Under the pieces are notes generated by a model that ran no database searches, was not told the origin of the DNA, and saw nothing but the letters and a program-made list of their open reading frames with translations. From Dimorphilus gyrociliatus (Eukaryota; Annelida; Polychaeta; Dinophilidae), in contig CAJFCJ010000003.1 in the NCBI GenBank assembly GCA_904063045.1, positions 3,148,504-3,212,503 on the forward strand: a DNA stretch of 64,000 nucleotides, in the 5' to 3' direction. Position numbers and translations under genes: made by a program. This document shows positions 13,901 to 25,400 of the stretch, piece by piece (position 1 is the first letter of the stretch; every line of letters begins with the position of its first letter).

Positions 13901-14266
13901 CCCAGGTTGCAACTCCATCTATCTTATAAAATATGTGGAAATACGTATAAAATACAGGATTGTACATTAGGAGTAGATCTTTTTTCTTTAGTTTTGATGC
14001 GTGATTTACAAAACAGATGGCGTTGCATTTATACTTTTCTATGTGTTTCAGAGGGAAAAAACGCAGCTGCTATGTATGAATGCAAGTATATTGAAGTGTC
14101 AGCCTTAATCAATGTCAGAGTTGATGAACTACTAGCTGGTATAGTTGAACAGATCCGGTTAAGCGACGCTCCTGACGATGTTAGACCAAAATCTCCACGG
14201 AATTTACTCGGGAAGCTATTGAAAAGGCAAGCGTCTATTTCGTGTGACAATCTCTTTGTTCCCTAA
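3900..14266 (+). CDS. RGK-family (Rad/Gem/Kir-type) small GTPase, 5' end uncertain
   Basis: Atypical Ras-superfamily GTPase. Known RGK proteins restrain voltage-gated Ca2+ channels and act on the cytoskeleton at the membrane, without prenylation. Exons: 3900-4255, 5924-6112, 6747-6829, 11347-11373, 11547-11724 and 14052-14266; all phases join. This gives 348 visible residues plus an unknown N-terminus. Order: basic Ser/Arg-rich N-terminal region (RRTRSAHEKRRKRK); P-loop GSSNVGKT at about 152-159; degenerate G3 region VIDLVSGQ, with no DxxG, as is usual in RGKs; YVVVYSVTDRFSFEQA; G4 NKVD at 264-267; G5-like EVSA at 292-295; and VDELLAGIVEQIRL, which resembles insect Rgk. The tail is basic (LLGKLLKRQAS) and ends SCDNLFVP, matching the RGK C-terminal Cys motif (SC-x-x-L-x-V-x). 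There is no CAAX box. An AATAAA at 14,487-14,492 may end the transcript. Family assignment is strong; the start codon was not found. Confidence 0.87.
4256..5923 (+). other. RGK intron
   Basis: Donor g|gttatt, acceptor tttttctag. AT-rich, with an AT-palindromic stretch at 4810-4880 and a 12-bp perfect hairpin at 5700-5735. No internal exon recognised. Confidence 0.7.
6113..6746 (+). other. RGK intron
   Basis: The donor gttaaa is weak and the acceptor is tatatag. The interior is T-rich with no coding signal. Confidence 0.7.
6830..11346 (+). other. Large RGK intron (4.5 kb)
   Basis: Donor gtgagt, acceptor ctcctctcag. Contains a compound microsatellite at 7864-7963, a CT-rich block at about 11,060-11,125 and a palindromic hairpin at 10,383-10,414. 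I found no exon. Confidence 0.65.
7864..7963. repeat. Compound microsatellite (TG)n-(GA)n-(CAGA)n
   Basis: A TG run of about 26 bases is followed by GA repeats, then CAGA tetranucleotide units, then more GA. It lies inside the large RGK intron. Confidence 0.95.
11347..11373 (+). CDS. 27-nt microexon of the RGK gene
   Basis: Encodes EANNKQVAQ in phase 0-0 between acceptor ctcctctcag and donor gtaact. Including it gives 31 residues from the G3 region to YVVVYS, close to the spacing I recall for insect Rgk (about 28); skipping it gives 22. It can be skipped without a frameshift, so alternative splicing is possible. No transcript evidence was available. Confidence 0.6.
11725..14051 (+). other. 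RGK intron (2.3 kb)
   Basis: Donor gtaagt, acceptor atgtgtttcag. AT-rich with a CT run near 12,260. An AGATGGCG motif (CTCF-like core, see findings) lies at about 14,016-14,023, shortly before the last exon. Confidence 0.7.
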
Positions 14267-16881
14267 ACTAACGAGAATGGACGAGAAATATTTTGCTCAC
14301 ATTTGGTAATGAGAGTGTTAATCGTCGCAAACTAATATATAACTCACTAGACTATTTTGCGGGACAAAAAAATAGTCTTTTAGCAAAAACGTTCAATCTT
14401 CCTAGAAAGAACGACAACATAGCTTTAAATTTTAAACCTTTTTCTCTACTTTTTAATTCTGGTGTTCTCTACATGATCAATTGAAGAATAAAAAAACTCT
14501 ATCTTGAAAAAAAAAAAGCTTCATAACTTTAAAAACATTAAAAAAGTTCTCAAATATATTTCTAATTTATGTACAATCTTTATCATATATTCCAAATATG
14601 TATACATATATATTGAAATGCAATTTATCATTGATTTGTTTATATTGCTAAAAAAAATGGTTGTATATTTTTTTAAACTTTCGTTTGGTACTTTAAAGAA
14701 AATGACAAAAATTTTCATAGTGTGTGGTTTTTTCTTTCTTTCTAACTGAGATATAAGGAAAAATTAAATCAAAGAGAAATAAAAGGAATCGTTTATCGTC
14801 CTATAAGCCTCTATAAATGATACTGTTAAATGTACTGCAAAAGCTAAATGTAAATAAAGTATTTTTGTTTTGCGGTTAGTTAGATGATTAAGTACAAATT
14901 AACAGGTGCTCTCTCTTTCTCTCTTGCTTTCATTCTAACAGCTGTGCTTTATACACATCTTCTATTGAACATCGATTTAATCGAACTTTTATTCCCCAAA
15001 AATAATAAACGAACCATTTGATATAAAACCATATCCAAGGCTATTAGAGGAGATGAAAGAAATGATTGATAATCTTGTTGGTTACAGATGCTTTTAACTC
15101 TTCATAAAAAGGATAAAAATTTGTAAATAACAGCTTATTTACTTTTTTTCCAACTGTTATTTATTATTTTATATAGAAATTATAGGCCTAAAAAATTTTG
15201 ACCAAAGATAAAATATGATTGGGGCTTAACAATGCTAAAAAGAAAATATATTATTTTATATATAATTCTAGATATTCTCTTTCTATTAATTTTTAGGCCT
15301 ACCCATTCCAAATTTATATATCTCTTTTTCATCTATATCACCTTCGTTCATAACAGTGCATTTAATAAAAAATATTAGTAAAGTTTATCAATTACTGCTT
15401 TGAGATTGATCGAAAAGACTTTCTTCAAAACCCTTTGTTTAACTCTTTTATCAGATTTTTCATAAAAGGCAGAGCTTTCTTCTTTTATTCTTTCTTCTAT
15501 TCTTATCATAGAAAAGGGATAGTAAGAAGGAAATTAAATTAAATGATCAGAAAAACTAAGGATGGCGCAAAGTAGTTTTAAACAGAGTATTATATCAACA
15601 AACAATTCTGCCTTTAAATCACGAGACCGTTTTTTAGTTGGCAGCTGCCCGATAAAAGAACTATAGAGAATAGATATCTACTGCAGTTGTCTTTAGTGAT
15701 TAAGGATTGTAGACTGTACAGATTACAGACTCTAATGAGTATTGAGAGCAGCCGTAGGAAAAAATTTTTCTCTCTTGTATAATTTTCTCTTTAGTTTTCT
15801 TACCTATAGTATTCTTTTTACTTCAAATTATTACTATATAAATTTTACAATAAATTAGTTTCTATCAATAAAAAATCCCTTTAGTCCTTTTTATCCAGAT
15901 TACTTTAATTAATAGATAAACAAGTATGTTTTCATATCTTACTAAAATTTCACTGAGTGAAGATAAATAATCATCTGTTATTGAAGAGAGAGATTATATT
16001 TCTCTCTCTCTCTCTCTCTCTCTTTCTATCGTTCTCTCCCCTTCTATCTCATGTCTTGGTAAAACAGTAAAAGTATAAGCTAATCTTCCACCATATGAAT
16101 TAAATAAATACGGATTAAGATAAGATAAAGAAATTTTGAAATGAATAGCGCTAATCTAACCGGAAGAAGAAGATCCAGAATTCCCTACAGATTGATTTCT
16201 TTAACCCTCAGGGACCAATTTAGGATCAAACTTTTACGCTATTTAAATTATTTTCTTTTTTAAGGAATTTGTTTTTTACAGTTTTATATTTCAATACAGT
16301 CATAACCTTATTTTATTCTACCATTAATTTATATTAATAGACATTAGTCTGTGTTTCTACCTAATTGTAATTTATATTTTAATTAGAAAGTAATAGAAAT
16401 TGTTTTTTGCTTATTTCTTATTACTTCTTTCAAAGTTTTATGCAAAATAGCATCTGCTTTTTCTTTTTGCTTATTGTTTTAGACCGTTAAAATTCTATTT
16501 TTTTTTTGCCAGCTGATATAAAAAAAAACTAGATATGCACGTTTATTCCATGTATATATGGAAATAAACATAGTAAAGTATATATTGTATATAGCATATA
16601 CATTTAAATGGATGAAAGTCAGCATTTCTTGATCTATTGAAGATTTATTGTTAAAAAGTATAAAAATAGATGTTATAATAATATTAAAAGTCATTAATTA
16701 ATTAGAAAAAGAGAATTTTTCTCGATTTTTTGTATAAATGCTTGTTTAATTAAGAAACATTCCTAAGGTTATCAAAATCATTATTGGAATTTTAGAGCTT
16801 AGATTTTTTTTTAAAAATTCTAACACTTAGTAGGTGAAATCAAGAACGAGGAACCCAAATATGGACAATTTCATTCCAATA

Positions 16882-16912
<31 letters not shown>

Positions 16913-17590
16913 AGTATATTATTATATAGAGGAGGTACACTTGTCTTCTAGTATTCCCGAATTACATAACAGCTGAACTAAAACAAACGCTTATGTTTAT
17001 ACTTGGCTGCATGAAATGTACAATTGTGAAAAAATACATTATTTAGGCCTACAGAGAGGAAAGTATAACAAAATATTACAACTTATCATCATAGCTATCA
17101 TATATATATATATATATTAAAATCATACGAGAACTTCATCCAGTAAAAAATAATTATATCTGATCTTGTAATTAAAAGAAATTCCTTTTTTTCTCATTTT
17201 CTGATCCGTATAAAACTCTCCAGTATGTTTACCATAAGCTTATATCAGGGGGGTTGTAGAAATGCGATAACTAGTAATACCTTACAGAAGACTGTTTGGT
17301 TTAATTTTCATGAATCTTGTATAAAAAAAACCTTCTAAATGATAAATCTTAGAATTCTATTATTTTGTCTAAAGGGAAGAAAACTACGTAGTCCAAAAAA
17401 AAGAGAGAAAAATAAGAAAAAAGAGAATCAAGAACTGATTGTTCCGTGAATTAAGGATTAAATATATTTCACATGTCACAAAATGAATAAAATATTCATT
17501 CCCTGATTTATCTGGATTGTTTATTGAAAAAAAAATTCCCCTTTTTGTTTCTGTATTTTCTATTTTTCTTTTGTTAATTTTCACATTCTA
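14267..17590. other. Intergenic DNA and RGK 3' region
   Basis: Possible poly(A) signals at 14,487-14,492 and near 14,854. TAGGCCTA occurs at 15,183-15,190, 15,294-15,301 and 17,044-17,051. A (TC)n run is at 16,001-16,023, and AT dinucleotide runs lie near 16,885-16,912 and 17,100-17,118. No coding exon seen. Confidence 0.55.
16001..16023. repeat. (TC)n microsatellite
   Basis: Pure TC dinucleotide run in intergenic DNA. Confidence 0.9.
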
Positions 17591-17812
17591 CAGTCGCGAT
17601 ATTAAGTAATTATAAGAAGAGTAAAAATGTCTAAAAATCCAAATATTTTGATTTAGGAATAAAGTGTATGGTTGTGAATATTTTTTTGTATAGGATAGAT
17701 GACTTGTGAAACATGATGGAAAATTTCAGATAAATATCTATATTTTAAGAATCAATTTATCTTTCTTTTTTACCATACTATGAATTTAGACAGCTATTAA
17801 GTAATTATAACA
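17591..17812 (+). repeat. Left inverted repeat of the Tc1-type element
   Basis: Contains the outer and inner copies of the putative transposase binding core. The inner copy follows the sequence TTTAGACAGC, whereas the right repeat has TTTAGACCGC at the same place. Confidence 0.9.
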
Positions 17813-17921
17813 TCATCATTATGACCTCATAATTATGGGTAGTATCATTGAAAAAAAATTTGGTCTACAAATATTGTTCCCTTGAACTTACAACATACAA
17901 TTCTTTTGGAAATATTAAAAA

Positions 17922-18254
17922 ATGCATCAGCTATCTTTAGAAATCTGCAAAGATATCCTGTTCCACTTAAGCAGGCCAAAATTGACCATTCAAGGCATAA
18001 CAGCAAAATTTAATTGCAGCCCAGTTACAGTGCAGAATATAAAGAATCAGTTCAAGCAATTTAAAACAATAAATGACCTGCATATGTCTGGTAGACCACA
18101 TAAAATCGCCAGGAGAAATTTGAAAGAGCTGTGGGAAATTTTTGAGAAGGAATTTTTCAAAATATCAAATTTTGAGATACAGGGATTGTATGCCTCTATT
18201 GAAAGGAGGCTAAATGCAACAAGAAAGGCAAAAGGCATACATACCAAGTATTAA
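17922..18254 (+). CDS. Tc1-type transposase DNA-binding domain only (110 aa)
   Basis: Intact ATG-to-stop ORF between the two inverted repeats. Residues about 5-50 form a helix-turn-helix of the Tc1 PAI-subdomain kind (LSLEICKDILFHL ... ITAKFNCSPVTVQNI). A GRP hinge follows (SGRPHKI, about residues 57-63), equivalent to the AT-hook-like GRPR linker of Tc1 transposases. A second basic helical region runs to the C-terminus. Full Tc1 transposases are about 340 aa with a DDE catalytic domain; here the reading frame stops about 90 bp before the right repeat and no DDE-like sequence follows. It is either the remnant of an internal deletion or a product kept for binding its own ends, for instance as a repressor. 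The latter is inference. Confidence 0.75.
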   Translation: MHQLSLEICKDILFHLSRPKLTIQGITAKFNCSPVTVQNIKNQFKQFKTINDLHMSGRPHKIARRNLKELWEIFEKEFFKISNFEIQGLYASIERRLNATRKAKGIHTKY

Positions 18255-18339
18255 ATTTGAAAATTTTATCATTTACAATCATTTGCATATCTAAAAATGT
18301 ATAAGTAAAATAAAAAAAGTACTTTTGATGGACCTGATT

Positions 18340-18566
18340 GATTTGTTATAATTACTTAATAGCGGTCTAAATTCATAGTATTGTAAAAAAAAGAGTGAAA
18401 AACTGATGATTAAAATATAGATATTTTAAAAAATTTTGCCTGATGCCTCATAAGTCATCTCTCTTACAGAAAAAATTATTCCTAACCATAAACTTCATTT
18501 GTAAATCAAGATATTTGGAATTTTAGATATTTTTACTCTTGTTATAATTACTTAATATCGCGACTG
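18340..18566 (-). repeat. Right inverted repeat of the Tc1-type element
   Basis: Inverted copy of the left repeat, with both core motifs conserved and moderate divergence between them. Confidence 0.9.
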
Positions 18567-20161
18567 TAAACTTCTTCTTTCACTATTTTATTCTTCTTTT
18601 TTTTTCTTTCTAATTATAAATAATCATTGAAGTAATTGACTTGTATTATTGTTATTATTATTAGAGAAGTATAATTGGTACTTGAATGCTATTCTAGAAA
18701 ATGAACATTTGGTTGAAACATATGGGTCTTATAATGTTCTCAACTATTTCAAACAATTCATTCATTCTAATTAGATATATTTAGTTTTTTACTTTCTTCT
18801 TGCTTTTCTTCCTGTTGAATACATCACATAGGGATAACTTTGTAGATTAGGTTAGCAAAGACTCCGTAGTGAATATATATTTTAGTAGAGCAAATATATA
18901 TATGAGAGAAAACGCCTCATTTGTATATTTATTAGCATCAGTATGGGATAGGAGTAAAATTAAGTTTGATTCATCTAACTTATAAAGTATCAACAATGAG
19001 TCATCTATGTCAATGGGAGTAAATTGCATTATACAATTGTAAAAGTTTATATTTGCTCCTTTATCAATTCCTTTTATAAACAGCCAAGTATTTTTCTTAT
19101 CTACTCTTAATTAAGCCTTTTTTAAATGTAATTCCTTAGAAACTTTTGGCGAAAGCCATCTATATTTATCAGTTGCAATTTGTTGAATCCATAACGTTTG
19201 ATCTTATTGAAGCCATGTAAACTAATGGTCATCAGATGCGTGACAACACCATTTATTCTTAACAGAGCTTTTTCATACAGATATCTATTTATCAGTAATT
19301 TGGGACAAATATTCCTTAGGCAATCAAACGTTACAATTCGAGAGAGGAAGAAGTGTTTTCGTTAAGGCGGAGGATTCCCCCTTCCTTCCGATATCTCTAT
19401 AACAGCTCTCGATACGTTGTATTTTTTCCCCTTCTTCTTCATTGTTTTTATTATTATTACTTCTTTTTCTCTTTTTTTTCTCCTTTCTCTATTACTCAGT
19501 AAAATTTATCGATCTGTAGCCTGCTGTTGTTGCTTCAAATTATATACTTGGTATAGGTTTGTTGAATTAGCAGTTCTAGTTTTCGCCGATATATCATGAG
19601 ACGTTGCGTAGGAGAAGAACTAAATTGATTATAGAACTAGGTCGACGATACTATTCATTTAGATAAAGCGGATTTCGTTGGAGCTTTGTTAGGATCAATG
19701 TAGCTCTTGGTAGATTGACAAAGAGAAAACTATCAGATGACAAAAATATACTATCGAGTCACGTTTTTTTTGTTGACATCTTTTGTCTCTCCCGCTTTTT
19801 GATTTTTCATACTTTATCCAGAAACAATTCCAGCTTTATCAGTAAAAATCTAAGCCCTAATGCTATTCGCGTTGTCTTAAACAAATTTACATATATATGC
19901 TATTTGGAGGTGGAAGGACAAAAGAGTTTGTAATTGGGAAGAATATTAAAAACAACAACAACTGCTAAAGACGGTCACTACATATGTTTGATAGTCAAAT
20001 CACAATACGAGGCTTCTAAACATGGCTAGCTTACCAACTTTATTATACGAATACTTTCGCATTCTTCTTTCGAGGAAATTCTATATCATTTAGAGTCCAG
20101 AAAAAAAATACTATAAAAAAACTGAAATAGACAACTGTAAATACTATACAAATATAAAATG

Positions 20162-20193
20162 GTATAGAACAATTTATACAAATTGTTCTATAC
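20162..20193. repeat. Perfect inverted repeat, 14-bp stem, 4-nt loop
   Basis: The left arm GTATAGAACAATTT (20,162-20,175) is exactly complementary to the right arm AAATTGTTCTATAC (20,180-20,193), with loop ATAC. Confidence 0.9.
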
Positions 20194-20818
20194 ATACATT
20201 ATGAATATCACTTTTCGTTATATTTTTTATTCTTAGTTTATAAAATAATTAATAGCCGTTTTTACTATGAACAAAAATTAAATAATTAGTATAATTTGTC
20301 AATTAGATTTTTCTTGCAATCATATTATTATAAGAATCATAAAATATTTTTATCATCTATTGTTCTTTATCAATTAAGATCACATAGCTTCATTCATGGT
20401 TTATTAATCTTTATGAATAAAAGAGTAATCTAGTTCTTAAAATAACAACTGGAAATAAAATCGTTAGGAGAGCTCTTCTTTCAAAATTTTTAAGAATTTT
20501 GTTATTCTATATGATTATAAACGGTAATGTACATTTTTTTCTTATTGACCGACTAATATTGTGCAATACAAGCAAAGCTATAAATATGAAAATATATATA
20601 TATATACATGTATATATATAACATCTTTTGCTTTGCTATATAATACACTACATGTATTAAAAAATAGAGAGAATAAGGAAAGGAGTGTTTTGTCTGATAT
20701 GGTAAAAAATTCCACAAAATATGCTTAACAATGAAAAACAATTTTGAAAGAATCAAGTTTTCTTTAAATCTACCAAAAAGCCTACTTTTTACATTTAAAA
20801 CTAGAAAAAGAGACTTAA

Positions 20819-20880
20819 AGAGAGAAAGAGAGAAGAGAGAGGAAAGGAGAGAGGAAGGGGGAGAGAGAGTTAGAGAGAGT

Positions 20881-20934
<54 letters not shown>

Positions 20935-20954
20935 GAGGGAGAGAGAGAGAGAAG
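20819..20954. repeat. Purine tract with (GA)n microsatellite
   Basis: About 135 bases that are almost entirely A and G, including an uninterrupted GA run at 20,882-20,930. Such tracts can form H-DNA in vitro. It lies about 380 bp beyond the stop codon of the GPCR gene. Confidence 0.95.
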
Positions 20955-21331
20955 CCTGTGATAAAACTATTGTATTAACTTTTTTTAAATGATTGAGTTA
21001 ACTTTATGCATGTCTTGATTTAGTTAAGAGATCTGTTTAATTAAATACTTAAAAATATTTATAAAGTATTTTTTAGAAGAGTCGGCATTCTCATGAATCT
21101 TGATGGTTTCGTTCCTGGAATTATCTCAAACATATTTTTTTATTATCTTTTTTATTAGTCTATTGTCTGCTCCGGTGGCAAGAAACAATCTTTACCGAAA
21201 TTCTGCATCCGAACTTGCTGGATAAATTATTGCAGATGAATAGATTGTCATTTTGTAGTATTATTAGAAAAGGGAGCAGGTTAGACTAGTATTTGTATGA
21301 GTAAGAAGAGGAGAAAGAATTCATACTCCCA

Positions 21332-22486
21332 TCACAGAGCAAGGTCGTTTACTTTATGTTGTTTAGCATTGTTGGATGTACGTGTCCGTACGGTGAGGGG
21401 TTCCGTTTCACTGACGCCAATAGTCTGATCAGGAGGGACTGAACGACATAGTTGGCGCAAAATTCTACGAAACTTGCGACCAATAAGGCAATAGATTAGG
21501 AAATTGCAAGAAGAGTTTATAGTTAACAATAAGTTAGTTATTCCATTAACATATCGTAATATTTTCAGGAAAAAGTGATTCCTTGCGGAAAACTTTTGGA
21601 AAACAAGCGCCGCCCTCAAAAGGGTATCTGGCAATATAAGTAATATAAATACTGTTACCACTACTACTAGCAAAAGTGTAACATTTTCTTTGTTAGCGTT
21701 GCGAGAACTCATATCTTGGCGACGTTTTTGAACTCTTCTTAAAGCATTTACTAGTTGAGTATTGAGTGTTACTAATAGAATTAATGGGCCAACGGCTCTG
21801 AAGAGAAAGTACATAATACACTTGTAAATGATATAGTAGGCCTTATTATGCTCCATTGGATATAATAATTTAACTGTTTTTATACCACAATTATCTTCAC
21901 TAACTTCGATTCTTCTTTCGAAGAAACGTGGTAGATTGTAAACTAGAGCGACTATAACTATAATGCCAACATATTTTTTATGCCTCTCCAAACTTCTTGC
22001 ACTCCTCGATAATGGCTTGCACACAGCAGCATAGCGATCGACCGTTACCAAAATTACCAGCCATACTGTAATAGTTTGAGCAATTGAGGATAACGGCCAG
22101 GCGTAAGGTAGGAAATAATTGAAATTTACAGGTTGCTCTTCCGTCCACCAATTGCTATATAATTGTATGCCGCGCAATACCGACACAGGAATACATGATA
22201 ACAAGAAAGACGTATCCGAAACGGCCAATGTCTGTAGTAACCAATTTGTTGCATTCTTATCCGGATCTGCTCGCAGGACGATTATCGATAGACAATTACC
22301 CGCTAATCCGATTATGATGAACAGAGATTGAAGGAAGACATCAGTTGTGAGACGGTAAGCTGACAAACTGCTGTCTAGGTTCGACGTCTCATTCGAGCAG
22401 TTCATGCCGTCAAATGACTGATTTAACAAAGGGTTCCTGACGCTAGAGGGCGTCAACGCACAATCTTTTAATTTCAAATAGAACAT
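21332..22486 (-). CDS. Class A GPCR, FMRFamide-receptor type (384 aa, single exon)
   Basis: Predicted plasma-membrane peptide receptor signalling through G proteins. Two N-glycosylation sequons sit in the N-terminus (N22-Q-S, N32-E-T). Seven hydrophobic segments lie at about 50-72, 82-104, 130-150, 172-188, 219-242, 269-291 and 310-334. Class A marks: GLAGN (N64), LAVSD (D91), VDRYAAVCKPL (DRY 150-152), and TM7 NSSCNFLIYC, where NFLIY stands for NPxxY. This variant and the NWLL-x-LAVSD stretch are typical of FMRFamide/myosuppressin-like receptors. ICL3 is basic (RRVQKRRQ). The usual cysteine at the top of TM3 is absent although C200 is present in ECL2. The first ATG is used; an alternative is M28. 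The gene is intronless in its coding part. Ligand unknown. Confidence 0.88.
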   Translation of the reverse strand: MFYLKLKDCALTPSSVRNPLLNQSFDGMNCSNETSNLDSSLSAYRLTTDVFLQSLFIIIGLAGNCLSIIVLRADPDKNATNWLLQTLAVSDTSFLLSCIPVSVLRGIQLYSNWWTEEQPVNFNYFLPYAWPLSSIAQTITVWLVILVTVDRYAAVCKPLSRSARSLERHKKYVGIIVIVALVYNLPRFFERRIEVSEDNCGIKTVKLLYPMEHNKAYYIIYKCIMYFLFRAVGPLILLVTLNTQLVNALRRVQKRRQDMSSRNANKENVTLLLVVVVTVFILLILPDTLLRAALVFQKFSARNHFFLKILRYVNGITNLLLTINSSCNFLIYCLIGRKFRRILRQLCRSVPPDQTIGVSETEPLTVRTRTSNNAKQHKVNDLAL

Positions 22487-25400
22487 TTTATTTTTTTGTG
22501 GGTGGGTAATGAGATTTTTATTGACGATAGGAACAATAAAAATTATAGAATTGTCGTATGAACGCTAATACGAAGTCTATTAGCAGTAGAGAAAGTGATT
22601 TTTCTTCTATCCAGATTATTACAGAGTTATTCACGATCGATGTGAGTGAAAAATGATGTTGATAAATTAACCGGAAAATACTAAAAACTTCAATATACAT
22701 TTAAGCCATTACTTATGGTTCTTAAAAAGTACAAATCATTTGTTATGGTTCATAGTTCCCAGCCTTTTACATCTGTTGCTTTTTTCTCTCTTTGTACTGC
22801 ACTTGTACATATTTTTCTAATTGATATATTTTGTTGAAATCAACATATTGGGTATCTTCTTTCTAGTTCTCTTTTGGGATAAATCAAGTTATATTCATGT
22901 AACTCCAGTTTCTATGCTCTAGTAAGCAAAGTCTATTAATTATCCAACATTCACCGCTTCAATCTCCCCGGTTTGGACAATCACACCTACGTACTCAATC
23001 TGAATAAGCCAATATCTCAGATATTCCAGATCATTTTAAATTTTATAGCCAAGATATTCTAATAACCTTTACTTACATTGCCTAATTGTAATTGGAGCCT
23101 AACACGTATTTTGTAACATTAAAAGGCAGATATTAATGCAAAGAAGATACATCGTATTCAATAAAAAGAGTAAAGACTATCTAATTCCAATTGAAAGTAT
23201 AACTTCACCTCATAATCGCTTTTTTTCATCTATATGTATAGCATATACAGTATAACAAAAGAAAGATATCTACAGAATGCTATTTATATTGATATTCATG
23301 TAGATAACAATATTAATAATTAATATATTTCTACTTTCATATTTTTATATGCGTAGGAATATAGTAATAAAAAAAAGAACAAATAAATAAATAATATTTG
23401 TTTAAGTTGACGTAATAAATGTTCTCCAATGCTAAATGAATGCCAAGTACTGAAATTAATAGGCCTACCAACCCATTAACCTTAAGAAAATATGATAATA
23501 AACTAAACAAACTGTTGGCGTTTGATATGAGCCGACAACGATGTTTTCAAGCCTTGATTTTATCAACAGAACAGGGAACGTCTGATAAAATGTTATTCAT
23601 TGCTATCTTCATTGCCTATTTTAAAATAATTTTTAGCTTTGTCTTTATAGCTATATATATATATTATATTAATTTGTCACTAATATACATATAATATATA
23701 CAATACATGTATGTGTATAAATAAAAGGAAAACCATTTATGATATCCCATTCTTTGTTTTCTAGCTGTCTTCTTGAGATGCATTTTCCTCTAAATTTATT
23801 CCTTTGACGTATGATAAACGATAGAATTTCCATTGATTATTTTAAAGAAGAGATTTTTTCTTTCCTGTCTTTTTTCTATATATCATGCCTTCTTTCCTTT
23901 TTCTTCTTCACTCTTTTTTTTTTCTCTCTCTATCTCTCTTTCTCTTTCTTTGCTTTTAAATCCACTTAAAAACTTTACATACTCCTTCTTTTGACGAGTT
24001 TCATGTAGCTAATTAAAGAAACAATTCTCGATAGGAAAGAATAACATTTCCAAGTAATTTTGTCAGGAAAGAGAAAGGGGAGGGAAAATGAGAAAGGAGA
24101 GCCTGTAAAGGACAACAAAAACGAATAAATAAGAAAAGGAACAAGAAGAAGAATAGCGAAGGATACGATGAGAGAATAGGATATTTCAATTACCGTATTC
24201 TTGTTATTACTTCAAGGGAATATTAAGGTGTTTTCTTTTAATGAAATTAGCTGACGTGTTCAAATTTTTATTGATAATATTTGTATTATCAAGATTATTT
24301 TCTTGGAAATAATTTGAATTATTTAATCAAGCTTTGAATGGTTTTTACTAAAAACTATCGTCTAAACGTTTTATAGTATCATTTAGAATGTACCTGGATC
24401 TGACATTCCACGCTTTTGTAATTAGTTAAGGAATACATTTATAATGCGATATCTAGATAGTAAGTTAACATCAAAAGTATATAAATCCTCTAAAATTAAA
24501 TAGTAATTGCTCTTAACATGACAGATTTAGCAGGTAAGTATTGAATTAACCATGGCAAATGAAAATATATCAAAGAAGATAAGTGAAATTGGGAGAAGGA
24601 AAAAAATAGAAAAAAATAACATTGTTTTTGTAAAACGATATAAACATAAATCTTTACGGATTAATAAAGCAATTGGGCATAGTTTGAAATGTAAGGGGAG
24701 AAACTGTAATCTGTTGCAAACAGCCTGAAAATTTTGTAATTTAATGAAGGCAGGGGGTGAGTGCTAGCACCTGAGAGTTCTTATAATAGAAGGCAAAAAG
24801 AGAAAGGAAAAAAGGAAAAGAAAACTTTTTGCTTTTTTCTCTCTTTATGATTAACATTAAAAGTAAATGTAAGTAGTGAACGTCATCTTTATTTGCGAAC
24901 AAGGGAATGAAAGGATAACATGAAGTATCGAAATCTCTAATGGTATAGATTATATAGATGACTATGGAGAAAAAGTAAAAGAAAATGAATAAATAAGCGA
25001 AATAGAAAATTAGACTTTGAAATCTTTCAAATAATTTCCAGTAATTATTTTATTTATTATAAAACGTTTAAATAGGAAATCATAAACAATTTATCTCCAG
25101 AGTGAAGCTTCAACGTTGAACCGGAAGTCTTCATTAGAGATAATTGAATTCTTATTTTAAAGATTCAATTTTTATTACATTCTCCTTTTCATTTTATATA
25201 ACCTAGTTAAGTATCTATGTATATAGTTTTCCCTATGTAGCTCTTAGTTTTGTCTATTATTTAGTATAACTGATACAATTTCTTAATTGACTTATTCAAT
25301 ATGTTTAACTATCTTCATAAAGTATAATATTAATAATAATTAATGAAACAGATACATTGCGGCTATATTTCAATTAGTAAATTTGAAATGTTTAGCGTTT

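Larger units (their letters stand above)
17591..18566 (+). mobile_element. Tc1/mariner-type element with IR/DR ends, no catalytic domain
   Basis: A 976-bp element flanked on both sides by TA (17,589-17,590 and 18,567-18,568), the target duplication of IS630-Tc1-mariner elements. The ends are inverted repeats of about 220 bp (left 17,591-17,812; right 18,340-18,566) beginning CAGTCGCGATATTAAG. By eye roughly four of five positions match, and the outermost 25 are identical. The core TATTAAGTAATTATAA occurs at the outer and inner edge of each repeat, about 195 bp apart (17,600-17,615; 17,795-17,810; and inverted 18,346-18,361; 18,542-18,557). This is the IR/DR layout known from Sleeping Beauty-like Tc1 elements. 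The only ORF (17,922-18,254) is a DNA-binding domain, so the copy cannot encode its own transposition. Confidence 0.93.
18569..21331. other. Intergenic DNA downstream of the GPCR gene
   Basis: No recognisable exon. GC is slightly raised at 19,320-19,720 without a convincing reading frame. A perfect 14-bp hairpin lies at 20,162-20,193, and a long purine-rich tract at about 20,819-20,954 follows the 3' side of the GPCR gene. Confidence 0.55.

Noticed and set aside
14029-14250. 73-codon ORF on -
   Set aside because: Shadow of the last RGK exon on +, which has the conserved C-terminal RGK sequence.
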